This document shows positions 28,053 to 37,356 of a stretch of DNA of 64,000 bases, piece by piece (position 1 is the stretch's first letter; each line of letters opens with the position of its first letter). A model generated the notes under the pieces. The model was not told where the DNA came from and made no database searches. It was given only the letters and a program-made list of their open reading frames with translations. Both the position numbers and the translations under genes were made by a program. Origin of the DNA: an uncultured Cohaesibacter sp. (lineage in GTDB: Bacteria > Pseudomonadota > Alphaproteobacteria > Rhizobiales > Cohaesibacteraceae); NCBI RefSeq assembly GCF_963677725.1, contig NZ_OY782507.1, forward strand, positions 558,001 to 622,000, given 5' to 3'.

Positions 28053-29447
28053 TCAGCTGCATTTAAAGCCTGCCGGGACAATCTCGTCCAGATCAAGAAA
28101 ATGGATGGTTTCCAGTGTCAGACCATTGTCATCAAGGTCATTGTCCAGTTGAAGTTTTTCAAGACCGGATTCGATCTGTTTTCTCGACTTGATCAGCTTC
28201 AACGCTTTGAGCTTCTTGTATAATTTGGTCCTTGCCCGATCCGAAATGTAGGGCAGCACATTATGCGTGGTCAGGGTTGCGTCCGATTCCGGATGGCCGA
28301 GCTCGCGGGCCTTATGAATAAGGGTCAGTCCCTTTTTGACATCCGGTTTGGGCATGCCACAGCCTGCCAGATAAGCAACGCCCAAAGCATTGATCGCAGC
28401 CCGGTGGCCCTGCTCCGCCGCTGCCTGATAGTATTTAAGCGCCTTTTTGAACTGGCGTGATTTCTCGTAGGCGCGGGCCAGACTGTTTTTCAGTCGCGCG
28501 CTGCCGGGATAAAGCTTGATCGCCTCCTCGCAAGCCGGAATGGCCTTTTGGGCGTCAATGTCCCCGAAGGACACCGATTCAACACCAATGAAATTGCCAG
28601 TATCTGCTGCGAGTTTGTCGCACTCGGTGATGAAGGATTTCGTCAGGAAAAGGGATTTGCTGGTTTGCACCATATATTCGGGCTTCTGGTTGCCCTTGGT
28701 TTTCATAACGACGTCACCAGCCACCTGTCGCAGCATCGCTCCGACCTCCAAACCCGGCTGGGGAAGATATTTCAAAAGGCTCTGGGTGAAAGGACTATGA
28801 CGCCCGCTGCCATCTTCGGCGACCGTGTTTGCTGCGGTTGAGAAGGCAACGATCTTGTAATAGCCATCGGACTCGACCTTGCCATTCGCAGTTGGTTCTT
28901 CAACGCTAATCCTTGCCAAGCCTCGTTTGGTCGGGCTGCCGACATGGGCCTCGATGATGTCGGAGAAGGGATTGTTGCGGCAGGCATCCAAAATATACAA
29001 TTTTGCAGAGGCTGGTGACGCCTTATCGATGTCAGCGATAATCTGATTGATATTAACCAGCTTGGCATGGTTCTCTTCGCTGGTTTTCAAATCGAAGTTG
29101 GTTGGAATGATATAATTCTGACCGCCGAACTGAACCCCGTGACCGGCATAATAAACCAACACAATATCCGCGTGCTGTGAGGCCTCCTCAAAGGCCTCAA
29201 CCGCCTTGCGAATACCACTATCAGACCCGTCTTGGACGTGGGAAACCTCAAATCCGATCTGCTCAAGCGTATCCTTGATGGCATCCCCATCATTATGGGG
29301 ATTGGCAAGCGTCGAAACGGACCGATAGGACGCGTTGCTGATAACGAGCGCAACTTTCTTTTCATCGCCATGCACCGACGATATCGGGTTTGCGGCAATC
29401 GCAGAAGGGATGATCCAAGCAACCAAAAAGGCGATAATAAATTGCAT
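28053..29447 (-). CDS. Exported caspase-like protease (DACRNNP type) with TPR/Sel1 repeats
   Basis: A 464-residue clan CD peptidase. The signal peptide ends AIA-AN (residue 19). The caspase domain starts KKVALVISNASYRSV, with catalytic His103 in YYAGHGVQ and Cys156 in LDACRNNPF. GYYKIVAFSTAANTVAEDGSGRHSPFT is typical of the family. From about residue 290 there are TPR/Sel1-like helices (ACEEAIKLYPGSARLKNSLARAYEKSRQFKKALKYYQAAAEQGHRAAINALGVAYLAGCG), probably for partner binding. There is no DUF4384 module, unlike the other three caspases. The last 60 residues are basic then acidic and unrecognised. Confidence 0.86.
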   Translation of the reverse strand: MQFIIAFLVAWIIPSAIAANPISSVHGDEKKVALVISNASYRSVSTLANPHNDGDAIKDTLEQIGFEVSHVQDGSDSGIRKAVEAFEEASQHADIVLVYYAGHGVQFGGQNYIIPTNFDLKTSEENHAKLVNINQIIADIDKASPASAKLYILDACRNNPFSDIIEAHVGSPTKRGLARISVEEPTANGKVESDGYYKIVAFSTAANTVAEDGSGRHSPFTQSLLKYLPQPGLEVGAMLRQVAGDVVMKTKGNQKPEYMVQTSKSLFLTKSFITECDKLAADTGNFIGVESVSFGDIDAQKAIPACEEAIKLYPGSARLKNSLARAYEKSRQFKKALKYYQAAAEQGHRAAINALGVAYLAGCGMPKPDVKKGLTLIHKARELGHPESDATLTTHNVLPYISDRARTKLYKKLKALKLIKSRKQIESGLEKLQLDNDLDDNGLTLETIHFLDLDEIVPAGFKCS

Positions 29448-29707
29448 TTTATACCTGTTTCCAAATCTCTTTCAGATGCATTCAGGCCTGCATCCATTCG
29501 CCATCTGACGAATCTGGACTCTAGAAGACGTGTCAAAAACCCAAACAGCAGGCCTTCCTTTTTGCTGGAAGATGCATTGGGAAGGGCGGTGGTTCGCCCC
29601 TCCTCTCGTTCGTGTCCTTTATCTGTGAACAATCAGATTGCAGGCCCAAGCCGCAGTTTGTCCGCCCTGTCTTTGGCGCACTTTCAAAACACCAAATCGA
29701 CTTGCCG

Positions 29708-30538
29708 TCACCATTTGCTTATGACCGAGGCCGAGAATGGACCGCGAAGATCGCCGACCATGCGCGATCCTTTTGGTCCCCCGCATGCGTCAGCATAGTC
29801 AACGGGCGCACAATATCCCGGTCCGTAAGACGTTCTTCTCTTGGTCTGTTTTTTGGAACTTCTCGCTACCTTGTTTTTTTTCTTGGCGGCGAAGGCAAGC
29901 TTGGACTTGGACTTACTGCCTTCGGGTTCGAAGGAAACCAACCCGGCACATTCATTCCAGCTTCCCAAGCCCGCCTGGTAGCAACCAAAATGTCCACCAA
30001 GAACGCTAAGTTTAAATTCCTTTTGACGGCAATATTGTCTTTGCCTCTGTGTCAAGCGGCAGGCGCTTCTCTTCGATGTGTTGATGTAAAGCTTGCCTTT
30101 TCGCTTTGCCACCTTGAAGCCCACATGTGCTCCATATTTCAGCTTACATTTGGTCTCGTCATCCGCTGCGCATTGCGGAATGCCCTTTGCATATCCGACA
30201 GGGTCCAATGGCAGCAATCTTCCCGTCTCGGTATTGACCTGAATTGGCAGTTGAAGCCAATTGAAATAGGCCTTTCCGGTGACCATAAAATTGATTTGCA
30301 TGGCGCTGTAGATCTTGGCCTGCTTTTGCGAAAAACCACGCTTGAGCAAAACCTGCCGCACCTTACGGCTCCAGCCATTTTCAAGGGAGCCTGCATGACC
30401 TTTTTTGTAAATGATCGCCCAGGCTTTGCCAAAATGCCAGCCTTTGGTGGGGTTTGCTCTTTTCTCGACGCCGTAATTGGCAGCAATTGCCGAAGAAGCG
30501 ATGAATAATGCGGCCAAAAAAATAGCTATGCGTTTCAT
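29708..30538 (-). CDS. Secreted basic protein of unknown function
   Basis: A 276-residue protein from the ATG at 30538, chosen because TGGAGATTTC precedes it and a clean signal peptide follows (MKRIAIFLAALFIASSAIA-AN). I do not recognise the family. The mature part has a FGKAWAIIYKKGH segment, a helical WSRKVRQVLLKRGFSQKQAKIYSAMQ stretch and several cysteines (CAADDETKC, SACRLTQRQRQYC, FGCYQ, NEC). A Lys/Ser/Arg-rich linker (KSKSKLAFAAKKKNKVARSSKKQTKRR) precedes a Cys/Gly-rich tail. High positive charge suggests binding to peptidoglycan, nucleic acid or polyphosphate; this is speculative. An overlapping frame on the other strand lacks these properties. Confidence 0.6.
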   Translation of the reverse strand: MKRIAIFLAALFIASSAIAANYGVEKRANPTKGWHFGKAWAIIYKKGHAGSLENGWSRKVRQVLLKRGFSQKQAKIYSAMQINFMVTGKAYFNWLQLPIQVNTETGRLLPLDPVGYAKGIPQCAADDETKCKLKYGAHVGFKVAKRKGKLYINTSKRSACRLTQRQRQYCRQKEFKLSVLGGHFGCYQAGLGSWNECAGLVSFEPEGSKSKSKLAFAAKKKNKVARSSKKQTKRRTSYGPGYCAPVDYADACGGPKGSRMVGDLRGPFSASVISKW

Positions 30539-30734
30539 GAAATCTCCAGAAGATCGTGTTTGGTTCAAAAGCGCAATTGTCGCAAAACTTGAAGGTGCTA
30601 TTTGCAGAACATTTAACGAACGCAATCAGTATGTCAAAATACCTACTGCAAATTCAAGCACTTTCCTGCTGTCGATCTTTGAAAATTTTCCTATCTGAAC
30701 AACGCAAGGCTTTCTGGCAAAGCAAAATCAGGCA

Positions 30735-30762
30735 ATAAAAAAGGCGCGGATTGCGCCGCGCC
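30735..30762 (-). terminator. Rho-independent terminator of ppk2
   Basis: Read on the minus strand, the stem GGCGCGG (30762-30756) / CCGCGCC (30749-30743) with a 6-base loop is followed by TTTTTTATTG, 13 bases beyond the ppk2 stop. Confidence 0.85.
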
Positions 30763-30774
30763 CTTGGGTCCGCA

Positions 30775-31611
30775 CTAGAGGTCCTTGTGAACCTCGGGCA
30801 CGAAAGTCTGTTCTTCAAGCGGTGGCCGGACATACCCCGTTTGCACCGGACGAGGCTCAAGTTCCAGCGGCTCTGGCGTCAAGTCTTCATAAGGCACCAA
30901 TGAGAGAAGATGGCTGATGCAATTGAGCCGAGCGTGCTTTTTGATGTCGGATTCGACCACATACCAAGGGGCTTGCTTGATGTCGGTATGAGCGAACATC
31001 TCATCCTTGGCCTTGGAATAATCCATCCATCTTTTGCGGCTTTCCAAATCCATCGGACTCAGTTTCCAACGTTTGGTCGGGTCTTTCAGGCGATTCTGGA
31101 AACGGCGCTCTTGTTCCTCGTCAGAAACGGAGAACCAGTATTTGATCAACTGGATGCCGGAGCGCACCAGCATGCGTTCAAATTCTGGGCAGCTGCGCAA
31201 GAATTCACGATATTCCTCTTCGGTACAAAAGCCCATGACCCGTTCGACGCCAGCGCGGTTGTACCACGACCGGTCAAAGATGATCATTTCGCCGCGGGCG
31301 GGCAAATGAGGCACATAGCGCTGGAAATACCACTGCCCCTTTTCGCGTTCCGTTGGTGCTGGCAGAGCCACAACCTGAGTGATGCGCGGATTGAGCGGCT
31401 CGGTAATCCGTTTGATCGTGCCACCCTTGCCGGCAGCGTCGCGGCCTTCAAAAATGACAACCACCCGATGTCCGGTCTGCTTGATCCATTCCTGCATTTT
31501 GACAAGTTCGATCTGCAGGCGCAGCAATTCCGCCTCATATTTGGCCGTAGAGATTTTGCTGCATTTGGCGCTGTTCTTCTTTTCGTCTTCGGAAAGTTCT
31601 TTCTTAGACAT
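30775..31611 (-). CDS. ppk2: Polyphosphate kinase 2
   Basis: A cytosolic P-loop enzyme transferring phosphate between polyphosphate and nucleotides. The 278 residues form a single PPK2 domain: Walker A in VVIFEGRDAAGKGGTIKRI (about 49-67), then LNPRITQVVALPAPTEREKGQWYFQRYV, the Walker-B-region motif FDRSWYNRAGVERVMGF, and the lid segment RFQNRLKDPTKRWKLSPMD. Class I versus II (NDP versus NMP substrate) cannot be fixed by eye, though length and the FDRSWYNR motif suit class I. It is monocistronic with its own terminator. Confidence 0.93.
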   Translation of the reverse strand: MSKKELSEDEKKNSAKCSKISTAKYEAELLRLQIELVKMQEWIKQTGHRVVVIFEGRDAAGKGGTIKRITEPLNPRITQVVALPAPTEREKGQWYFQRYVPHLPARGEMIIFDRSWYNRAGVERVMGFCTEEEYREFLRSCPEFERMLVRSGIQLIKYWFSVSDEEQERRFQNRLKDPTKRWKLSPMDLESRKRWMDYSKAKDEMFAHTDIKQAPWYVVESDIKKHARLNCISHLLSLVPYEDLTPEPLELEPRPVQTGYVRPPLEEQTFVPEVHKDL

Positions 31612-32096
31612 TTGCTTGCCTCCGCCTGCCCTACTGTCATTTTCTCATAGAGCCTAACATAGGCCCGCGCGAAGTTTGGATAGGTAAATGTTCAATGCCC
31701 AAAGGAATTGATTTTTCTGGTGCGCCCGTTTGCATCCATGCAGGCGAGATTCAGGAAAGCTGCCCTGACATAGGTGCGCGCCTTGTCATATATATGCAAT
31801 CGCCGCCCCATAGTCTCCAACCAATCGCTGGACAGCTTATCAGCAAATGAGTCGTAACGAGAGAAAGCCATATCCATTCCCTCGATGCAATGACCTCAAG
31901 CCGTCCGGACGCTTTGACACCAGTGCGTCATGGTTTTCTGACCGATGATGCTTTTAATGGCCCTGTTGGATAGCGGGGCCATTTTTTTTGTTTGCCGCGA
32001 CAGGATCGATATTGTTAATCGAGTGTTTCACGGATAGGCCAAAAATTCGCACTCTGTACGAAATTTTCCTTAAGATCTGACTGCTAAGCTAGCACC
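31612..32096. other. Mostly non-coding stretch between ppk2 and the flagellar-rod-like gene
   Basis: 485 bases containing the ppk2 promoter region and one doubtful 61-codon reading frame on the minus strand. An imperfect hairpin with a T run (GGCCCTGTTGGATAGCGGGGCCATTTTTTTTG, broken here as GGCCC..GGGGCC) around 31957-31990 looks like a plus-strand terminator without an obvious gene before it. Confidence 0.45.
31692..31877 (-). CDS. Small hypothetical protein (doubtful)
   Basis: A 61-residue frame with a plausible ribosome-binding site (GAGGGA eight bases before ATG). It has no signal peptide or membrane segment: an aromatic, mildly basic composition (SDWLETMGRRLHIYDKART, RAAFLNLACMDANGRTR). 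I recognise no family. It is supported only by the ribosome-binding site and its isolated position. Confidence 0.3.
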   Translation of the reverse strand: MDMAFSRYDSFADKLSSDWLETMGRRLHIYDKARTYVRAAFLNLACMDANGRTRKINSFGH

Positions 32097-32390
32097 ATGA
32101 TACCTGCATTGACCATAGCTGCCTCGGGCATGATAAATGCTGCAGATCGCTTTGAAGACATCGCGATCGGCATCGCTAATCCTGTGCCGGAAAATGCACC
32201 GGAAACCACGGTGAAGGCAAAAGCAGAGGTCAAACCCACAGACCCGATTGCACCTGTTTCGGCATCTCCCAGCCTTGATCCCTCAAAATTGGTGGAATTG
32301 ATTGAATCAGAGGTGGCTTTCAAGGCCAGTGCATTCGCGACCAAATCGGTCATTGCTGCGTCTCAGGATCTGATGGAAGCCTTGCGCTAG
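32097..32390 (+). CDS. Short orphan protein resembling the ends of flagellar rod proteins
   Basis: A 97-residue protein. The N-terminus IAASGMINAADRFEDIAIGIANP resembles the rod/hook N-terminal consensus AASGMxAQxxRxxxIAxNIAN. The C-terminus LDPSKLVELIESEVAFKASAFATKSVIAASQDLMEAL resembles the FlgC/FlgG C-terminal LIEAQRAFEANAKVI pattern. The intervening domain is missing and replaced by a Pro/Ala/Thr-rich linker. There are no other flagellar genes in the window. It may be a degenerate rod protein or a small exported family of unknown role. The ribosome-binding site is weak. Confidence 0.55.
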   Translation: MIPALTIAASGMINAADRFEDIAIGIANPVPENAPETTVKAKAEVKPTDPIAPVSASPSLDPSKLVELIESEVAFKASAFATKSVIAASQDLMEALR

Positions 32391-32406
32391 CGGCCCATCC
32401 ACTGTT

Positions 32407-33564
32407 TCAATCGTCCGAGCGGGCCTGATCCAGAATGCGTTTGCATTCGAGCAATTCAAACAAGGTGGATTGCAAGCGACGGATATCGTCCCGGGCCATG
32501 CCCGCTTTGGTCTTTTCCACCTTGGAAGGCTCTTCCATTCGGCTACGCAGGCGATTGAACAGACTGCCACCACCCGCTTGCTCCCCCAGAACACGTTGCG
32601 CTTCGGAGACTGAAATCGAGGCCGCTTCGCCTGAGACAAATTTGGGGTCGCCTGTTGCCAGATCTCTGGGTAGAGCGCCGGCTTGATGATTGCCCTCCAG
32701 CATATGAGGCACCTGCCCCCCTTGTCCCTTTTGTGCGATCTGGGCTTGAGGATGTTGAGGCATTTGCGGTGCGGCCTGAGCAGGTGCTTGGGCTTGACCA
32801 GAAGCGACAGGCGCAGTCGAGGCGACAGGTTGAACCGGGGTTTGCAGCGGTTGATCCGCAAAGTGCGGGGCAAATGCGGCCGGTGTCGGCGCCCTGTCCT
32901 GAATGTGTGGCGGCTCTGGTTGAACAGGGATCGGGTTTGCTGCGGCCTGCTGGAGCGCTTGGACTGCTGTTGTGGCCTGCGGCATCTGAGCGGCAACCGA
33001 TGGGGGTGTCACTGGCGCGGCGGCTGGCGGCGCAGTATAGGTGGCGGCTGGCGCGCTTTGCATTGGCTGGGCGACAGGATGAGCTGGCGAGGGCTGAGCG
33101 TGCATAGGCGCCGCAGCCTGACTATTGTTGCCGTTTTGAGCTGGATGCTGCAATGCCGGGTTACGCGGCGCAACCAGAGGCGGTCTTGTCACCTCCAACT
33201 GGTTTGGCTCGTGATAGTCTTGCGGCCGGGACGCTTGCGGCTCTGCGAAAGTGTGCGCTGTGGCGGCATCGTTTCCATCATCGGATTCTGCAATGGAGTC
33301 AATGACATGTCTGACCCCCTGCTCTTTGAGGATACGCTGGACACCCTTGATCGTGTATCCCTCGTCATAGAGCAGATGGCGAATACCTTTTAGAAGATCA
33401 ATGTCATCTGGACGGTAATAGCGGCGACCGCCGCCCCGTTTCATCGGTTTGATTTGCGAAAAACGGGTTTCCCAAAAGCGCAGCACATGTTGCGGCAGGT
33501 CAAGATCCTGCGCAACTTCGCTGATTGTCCGAAATGCATCTGGGCTTTTGCGCAAGATTCCCAC
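32407..33564 (-). CDS. MerR-family transcriptional regulator with long disordered Pro/Ala/Gln-rich region
   Basis: The 385-residue protein starts with a winged-helix MerR domain ([73 protein letters not shown], residues 11-82). Then come about 200 residues of low-complexity Pro/Gln/Ala/His, and a conserved-looking end ([22 protein letters not shown]) that may be a short coiled coil. It lacks metal-binding cysteines. It lies downstream of ihfA in the order fabH-ihfA-merR, which is conserved in alphaproteobacteria. The targets are unknown. Confidence 0.88.
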   Translation of the reverse strand: MGILRKSPDAFRTISEVAQDLDLPQHVLRFWETRFSQIKPMKRGGGRRYYRPDDIDLLKGIRHLLYDEGYTIKGVQRILKEQGVRHVIDSIAESDDGNDAATAHTFAEPQASRPQDYHEPNQLEVTRPPLVAPRNPALQHPAQNGNNSQAAAPMHAQPSPAHPVAQPMQSAPAATYTAPPAAAPVTPPSVAAQMPQATTAVQALQQAAANPIPVQPEPPHIQDRAPTPAAFAPHFADQPLQTPVQPVASTAPVASGQAQAPAQAAPQMPQHPQAQIAQKGQGGQVPHMLEGNHQAGALPRDLATGDPKFVSGEAASISVSEAQRVLGEQAGGGSLFNRLRSRMEEPSKVEKTKAGMARDDIRRLQSTLFELLECKRILDQARSDD

Positions 33565-33717
33565 CTAGCTCGCGTATCTGAATTCGCCGCCGATAAAAAA
33601 ACTCAAATAATAATTCTTGCCGGACCATCCAGTCCCGGCACAAAGACAATTTATCCATCAAATCGGGCGTCAATGGGACAATTGCCTCAGCCCGATCAAA
33701 AAGCTGATTTGATGAAA

Positions 33718-34029
33718 TCAGGATTTGCCCGGCGCAAGCGAGTCGTTGATCTTTTTCTTCAAAACGTTCGAAGGCTTGAAGACCATGACACGACGCGGTG
33801 AGATTGGCACTTCTTGACCCGTCTTGGGGTTTCGACCAATGCGTTCACTCTTCTCGCGCACAAAGAAAGTACCGAACGAAGACAGTTTGACCTGTTGCCC
33901 TTCTACGAGGCTATTGCTTACTTCTTCCAGGACCATCTCAACCAGTTCAGCAGACTCTGTTCGTGAAAGGCCAACCTTCTGATAGACCGCTTCACACAAG
34001 TCCGCTCGCGTAACCGTCTTGCCCCCCAT
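33718..34029 (-). CDS. ihfA: Integration host factor subunit alpha
   Basis: A DNA-bending HU/IHF-family protein. The start is the ATG at 34029 ([15 protein letters not shown], 103 residues) with GAGGG eight bases upstream; a longer open frame has no family similarity. The signature [23 protein letters not shown] (about residues 64-86) contains the DNA-intercalating proline. [16 protein letters not shown] is the arm base. It is probably transcribed separately from fabH because a terminator lies between them. Confidence 0.96.
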   Translation of the reverse strand: MGGKTVTRADLCEAVYQKVGLSRTESAELVEMVLEEVSNSLVEGQQVKLSSFGTFFVREKSERIGRNPKTGQEVPISPRRVMVFKPSNVLKKKINDSLAPGKS

Positions 34030-34363
34030 GCTACAACCCTCATCTAGAAGCATAAACACTGACTCATTTGAGCTGGAAGGGTATTGCCGGAATCGGATTG
34101 CGTCAACTGCAAGAGTGCGTAATTGTCTGAATGGCACGTCATTATTTTGGCTATTCTGCATTTAAGGGCTAATCGGGCAGGCTCACGGCGGAAACAATCA
34201 ACCAAAATGGCCTGATCGAGTGCCTATGGTTCAAGTTCTGATTGAAAAGCAGTTGGCAAGTCTCTGTATTGTCGCAGGAAATGATTTCATATAGAAAAAC
34301 CCGCATGCCTTGCATTGGCGCAAGACTGGCGGGTCAATCATTTCATTTATTCGCAGCGAGCGA
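34030..34363 (-). other. Intergenic region between ihfA and fabH
   Basis: 334 bases holding the ihfA promoter region and the fabH terminator (34295-34334). No credible gene was found on either strand. Confidence 0.5.
34295..34334 (-). terminator. Probable Rho-independent terminator of the plsX-fabH transcript
   Basis: On the minus strand, ACCCGC (34334-34329) pairs with GCGGGT (34304-34299), with an inner stem CTTGC/GCAAG, followed by TTTTCTAT. It starts 30 bases beyond the fabH stop. Confidence 0.65.
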
Positions 34364-35341
34364 TCACCAGCGCAGCAGCACAGAGCCCCAGGTAAACCCG
34401 CCGCCCATGGCTTCGAGCATCACGACATCGCCCTTTTTGACGCGGCCATCACGCACAGCGGTATTGATCGCCAGAGGAATGGACGCCGCCGAGGTGTTAC
34501 CATGCATATGGACCGTGGTGACGACCTTGTCTTTGGCGATGTTCATTTTCTTGGCGCTCGCATCGATAATGCGGCGATTGGCCTGATGGGGAATGAACCA
34601 TGTCAGATCGTCCGCCGACATGCCTGTTGCGGCGAAGGCATCGGTGATCACGTCGGTGATCATGCCCACGGCATGCTTGAAGACTTCCTTGCCTTCCATG
34701 CGCAAATGACCTGTGGTCTGGGTCGTGGACGGACCACCATCGACCAGCAGCTTTCCCTTGTGACGGCCATCAGAACGGATGTGACTTGTCAGGATGCCGC
34801 GATCGTCATTGGTGCCCTCACCTTCCTGCGCCTGCAGGATCAAGGCACCGGCGCCATCGCCAAAAAGCACGCAGGTGGTGCGATCTTCGAAATCAAGGAT
34901 TCGGGAGAACGTTTCGGCTCCGATCACCAGCACATTCTTTGCGCGCCCGCAGCGGATATACATATCGGCGGTCGACATGGCAAAGACGAAACCGGAGCAA
35001 ACGGCCTGCACGTCAAACGCGGCACCATGGTGGATGCCAAGACGGTTCTGGATGGCAACGGATGTGGCAGGGAATGTGTTGTCCGGGGTAGCGGTCGCAC
35101 AGATGATCATATCGATCTCTTGTGCATCCATCCCGGCATTGTTCAGCGCGTCGACGGCGGCATTGTAACCCAGATCAGAAGTATATTCCCCTTCTGCTGC
35201 GAAATAGCGCTGCTCGATACCGGTTCGCTGACGGATCCATTCATCCGACGTATCGACGATTTTCGTCATGTCGTCATTGGTGACAACTTTTTGCGGCAAG
35301 TAGGCACCAGAACCTACGACGACTGATCGTAACACACTCAC
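34364..35341 (-). CDS. fabH: 3-oxoacyl-ACP synthase III
   Basis: It condenses acetyl-CoA with malonyl-ACP to initiate type II fatty acid synthesis. The 325 residues include the nucleophile in [14 protein letters not shown] (Cys about 114), His in [11 protein letters not shown] (about residue 250) and Asn in [14 protein letters not shown] (about 280), completing the Cys-His-Asn triad. The GTG start follows GAGGAGAACGCATAA at ideal spacing and lies one base after the plsX stop, so the two are translationally coupled. Confidence 0.97.
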   Translation of the reverse strand: MSVLRSVVVGSGAYLPQKVVTNDDMTKIVDTSDEWIRQRTGIEQRYFAAEGEYTSDLGYNAAVDALNNAGMDAQEIDMIICATATPDNTFPATSVAIQNRLGIHHGAAFDVQAVCSGFVFAMSTADMYIRCGRAKNVLVIGAETFSRILDFEDRTTCVLFGDGAGALILQAQEGEGTNDDRGILTSHIRSDGRHKGKLLVDGGPSTTQTTGHLRMEGKEVFKHAVGMITDVITDAFAATGMSADDLTWFIPHQANRRIIDASAKKMNIAKDKVVTTVHMHGNTSAASIPLAINTAVRDGRVKKGDVVMLEAMGGGFTWGSVLLRW

Positions 35342-36412
35342 TTATGCGTTCTCCTCATCGGTCGCGAGTTCTTCTTCGATCGCGTACCGGTTCTTGTTGA
35401 AAACAGACAGATCCTGTTCAATGTTTTGTGTCAGGCCATTTTTGACCATGTCATAACCAAGACCGATGGCAGAGGCGAATCCTTCTCCGTCGGCACCGCC
35501 GTGACTTTTGATCACGATGCCATTGAGGCCGAGAAAGACACCCCCATTAACCTTGCTCGGGTCCATCTTTTCACGCAGACGGTCAAAGGCCGAACGCGCA
35601 AAGATATAGCCAAGCCGTGACATCCAGGTCCGCTTCATCGACTCCCGCAGATAAGTCGCCAATTGCTTGGCGGTCCCTTCTGCGGTCTTCAGTGCGATGT
35701 TGCCGGAAAAGCCCTCCGTCACAACGACATCGACGACGCCCTTGCCCAAATCGTCGCCTTCCACAAATCCCTTATATTCGATCTGTGGCAGTTTGAAATC
35801 GCGAAGAAGGCGCCCGGCTTCCTTGACTGCATCAAGGCCCTTTACGTCTTCCTCGCCGATATTGAGCAAGCCAACCGTCGGGCGTTCTATACCAAACAGG
35901 GATCTGGACATGGCACCACCCATCATCGCGAAGTCGATGAGTTGTGATGCATCGGCACCGATGGTTGCCCCAACGTCAAGCACAATAGACTCGCCGCGTA
36001 AAGTTGGCCAAATGGCAGCAATGGCCGGACGTTCGATATCTGCCATGGTTCTGAGGCAAAATTTCGACATGGCCATCAATGCGCCTGTGTTGCCAGCGGA
36101 GATGCAAACATCGGCAGCGCCATTCTTTGTCGCCTCGATGGCCTGCCACATGGAAGATTTGAACCGACCACGTCGCAGAGCCTGACTTGGCCGTTCATCC
36201 ATCTGAACGCTGACATCGCAATGAATCAGGGTGCTGGCAGCCTTGACCTTCGGGAATTGCTCAAGGATCGGCTCGATGATGGGACTTTCGCCATAGAGCA
36301 CATAACGAATATCCGGATACCGTTCCAGTGCGATATCTGCCCCCGACAGGACAACTGCGGGACCCTTGTCACCGCCCATCACATCGAGGGAAATGTTCAC
36401 AATATCTGCCAT
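35342..36412 (-). CDS. plsX: Phosphate acyltransferase
   Basis: It converts acyl-ACP to acyl phosphate for phospholipid synthesis by PlsY. The 356 residues start [19 protein letters not shown] (7-25) and include [47 protein letters not shown] and the C-terminal [20 protein letters not shown], all diagnostic of PlsX. It is followed immediately by fabH and preceded by DUF177, the usual order. Confidence 0.97.
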   Translation of the reverse strand: MADIVNISLDVMGGDKGPAVVLSGADIALERYPDIRYVLYGESPIIEPILEQFPKVKAASTLIHCDVSVQMDERPSQALRRGRFKSSMWQAIEATKNGAADVCISAGNTGALMAMSKFCLRTMADIERPAIAAIWPTLRGESIVLDVGATIGADASQLIDFAMMGGAMSRSLFGIERPTVGLLNIGEEDVKGLDAVKEAGRLLRDFKLPQIEYKGFVEGDDLGKGVVDVVVTEGFSGNIALKTAEGTAKQLATYLRESMKRTWMSRLGYIFARSAFDRLREKMDPSKVNGGVFLGLNGIVIKSHGGADGEGFASAIGLGYDMVKNGLTQNIEQDLSVFNKNRYAIEEELATDEENA

Positions 36413-36591
36413 ACCTGACTACTCTGCGCCGCTTTCTGTTCGTTCAGACATCCGCTCCAAAGGGCATGCACCCGCAATCGAACATCTTCCTTTGCGTTTC
36501 ACTGAAATCGCACCGTCACAAGATTGTGATGGACAATATCGATTTCTAATCAAGAAACAACCGCCTTATGGGTTAGTTGATCGAAAGACCC

Positions 36592-37194
36592 CTATTTCTC
36601 GCCATCTGTTGACAATTGATCCTTCAGGGCTGCCAGAGCTGCGAATGGGTTTTCGTCGCTGTCCGGGCCGCCCTTGCTTTCAATATGATCATGGAAGTCG
36701 GCGTCGTTGGCGCGCGGATAATCATCAAGAGCCAGCGCGAAAAATTCCTCTGCATAGACACCAACGTCAATGGTGTCTCCTTCGAATTCTTCGGGAGGAT
36801 CTTCCCCTTCCGGGTCGATGATCATTTCACCGCCTGCAATCTCGTCATTGGATTTACGCGCGAAGGGAGAACCTTGCGGCACGAGGGTCAGCGAAAAAGA
36901 CTCATCAATCTCCTGCAAGACCGGCTTCAAAGTGTAGACACAGGCCTGCTCCACTTCGCCCATCACGCGGCCTTCAATCCGCGCACCGGTCTTTTTGAAC
37001 GGCGTTACACGGGCATCAATGGCGAAAGCGTTTACGGACAGAATATTCAGCCGTCGGGCCAGTTCGGCACATTGGTCTGCATCGGCCTTGGCCTTAACGA
37101 CCTCACCAAGGCTCTTGATGCGGGCGACAATGACCGGCAGGGAAAGAAGAGGATCACGTTTTTCGATAACCGGATCTTTGTGTTTTTGCGTCAC
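36592..37194 (-). CDS. YceD/DUF177-family protein (23S rRNA accumulation-type)
   Basis: The 200-residue cytosolic protein matches the DUF177 pattern: an N-terminal basic strand region (PLLSLPVIVARIKSLGEV), ARVTPFKKTGARIEGRVMGEVEQACVYTLKPVLQEIDESFSL (with one cysteine of the usual CxxC region), and the acidic end DTIDVGVYAEEFFALALDDYPRAN, then NPFAALAALK. In E. coli YceD is linked to 23S rRNA and lies by rpmF-plsX; here rpmF is absent from this position. The GTG start is preceded by GAGGC. Confidence 0.85.
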   Translation of the reverse strand: MTQKHKDPVIEKRDPLLSLPVIVARIKSLGEVVKAKADADQCAELARRLNILSVNAFAIDARVTPFKKTGARIEGRVMGEVEQACVYTLKPVLQEIDESFSLTLVPQGSPFARKSNDEIAGGEMIIDPEGEDPPEEFEGDTIDVGVYAEEFFALALDDYPRANDADFHDHIESKGGPDSDENPFAALAALKDQLSTDGEK

Positions 37195-37356
37195 GGGCGT
37201 TGCCTCGGATCGCGCATCTTGGTGCGCTGTTTTATGTGGCCAGCTGCATTTGGCCAGATTTCTTTGGGTTCTGTAGATTTAGGGGCTTTTGGGGCGGTTC
37301 CTAGACCTGATGCCAAATTCCTGTAGGCAAGGCACCAATCATACACAGTTTTGTTG

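Noticed and set aside
29612-30508. A 298-codon plus-strand frame opposite the unknown secreted protein
   Set aside because: The minus-strand frame has a signal peptide and a good ribosome-binding site; the plus-strand frame has neither.
30539-32096. Right-hand attachment site matching the tRNA-Pro 3' end
   Set aside because: I searched by eye for the TTCGAATCC...CTCCGACCA end and found no second copy.
34310-35326. A 338-codon plus-strand open frame opposite fabH
   Set aside because: fabH has an intact catalytic triad and a coupled start; the antisense frame has a composition rich in His/Gly/Arg typical of shadows.
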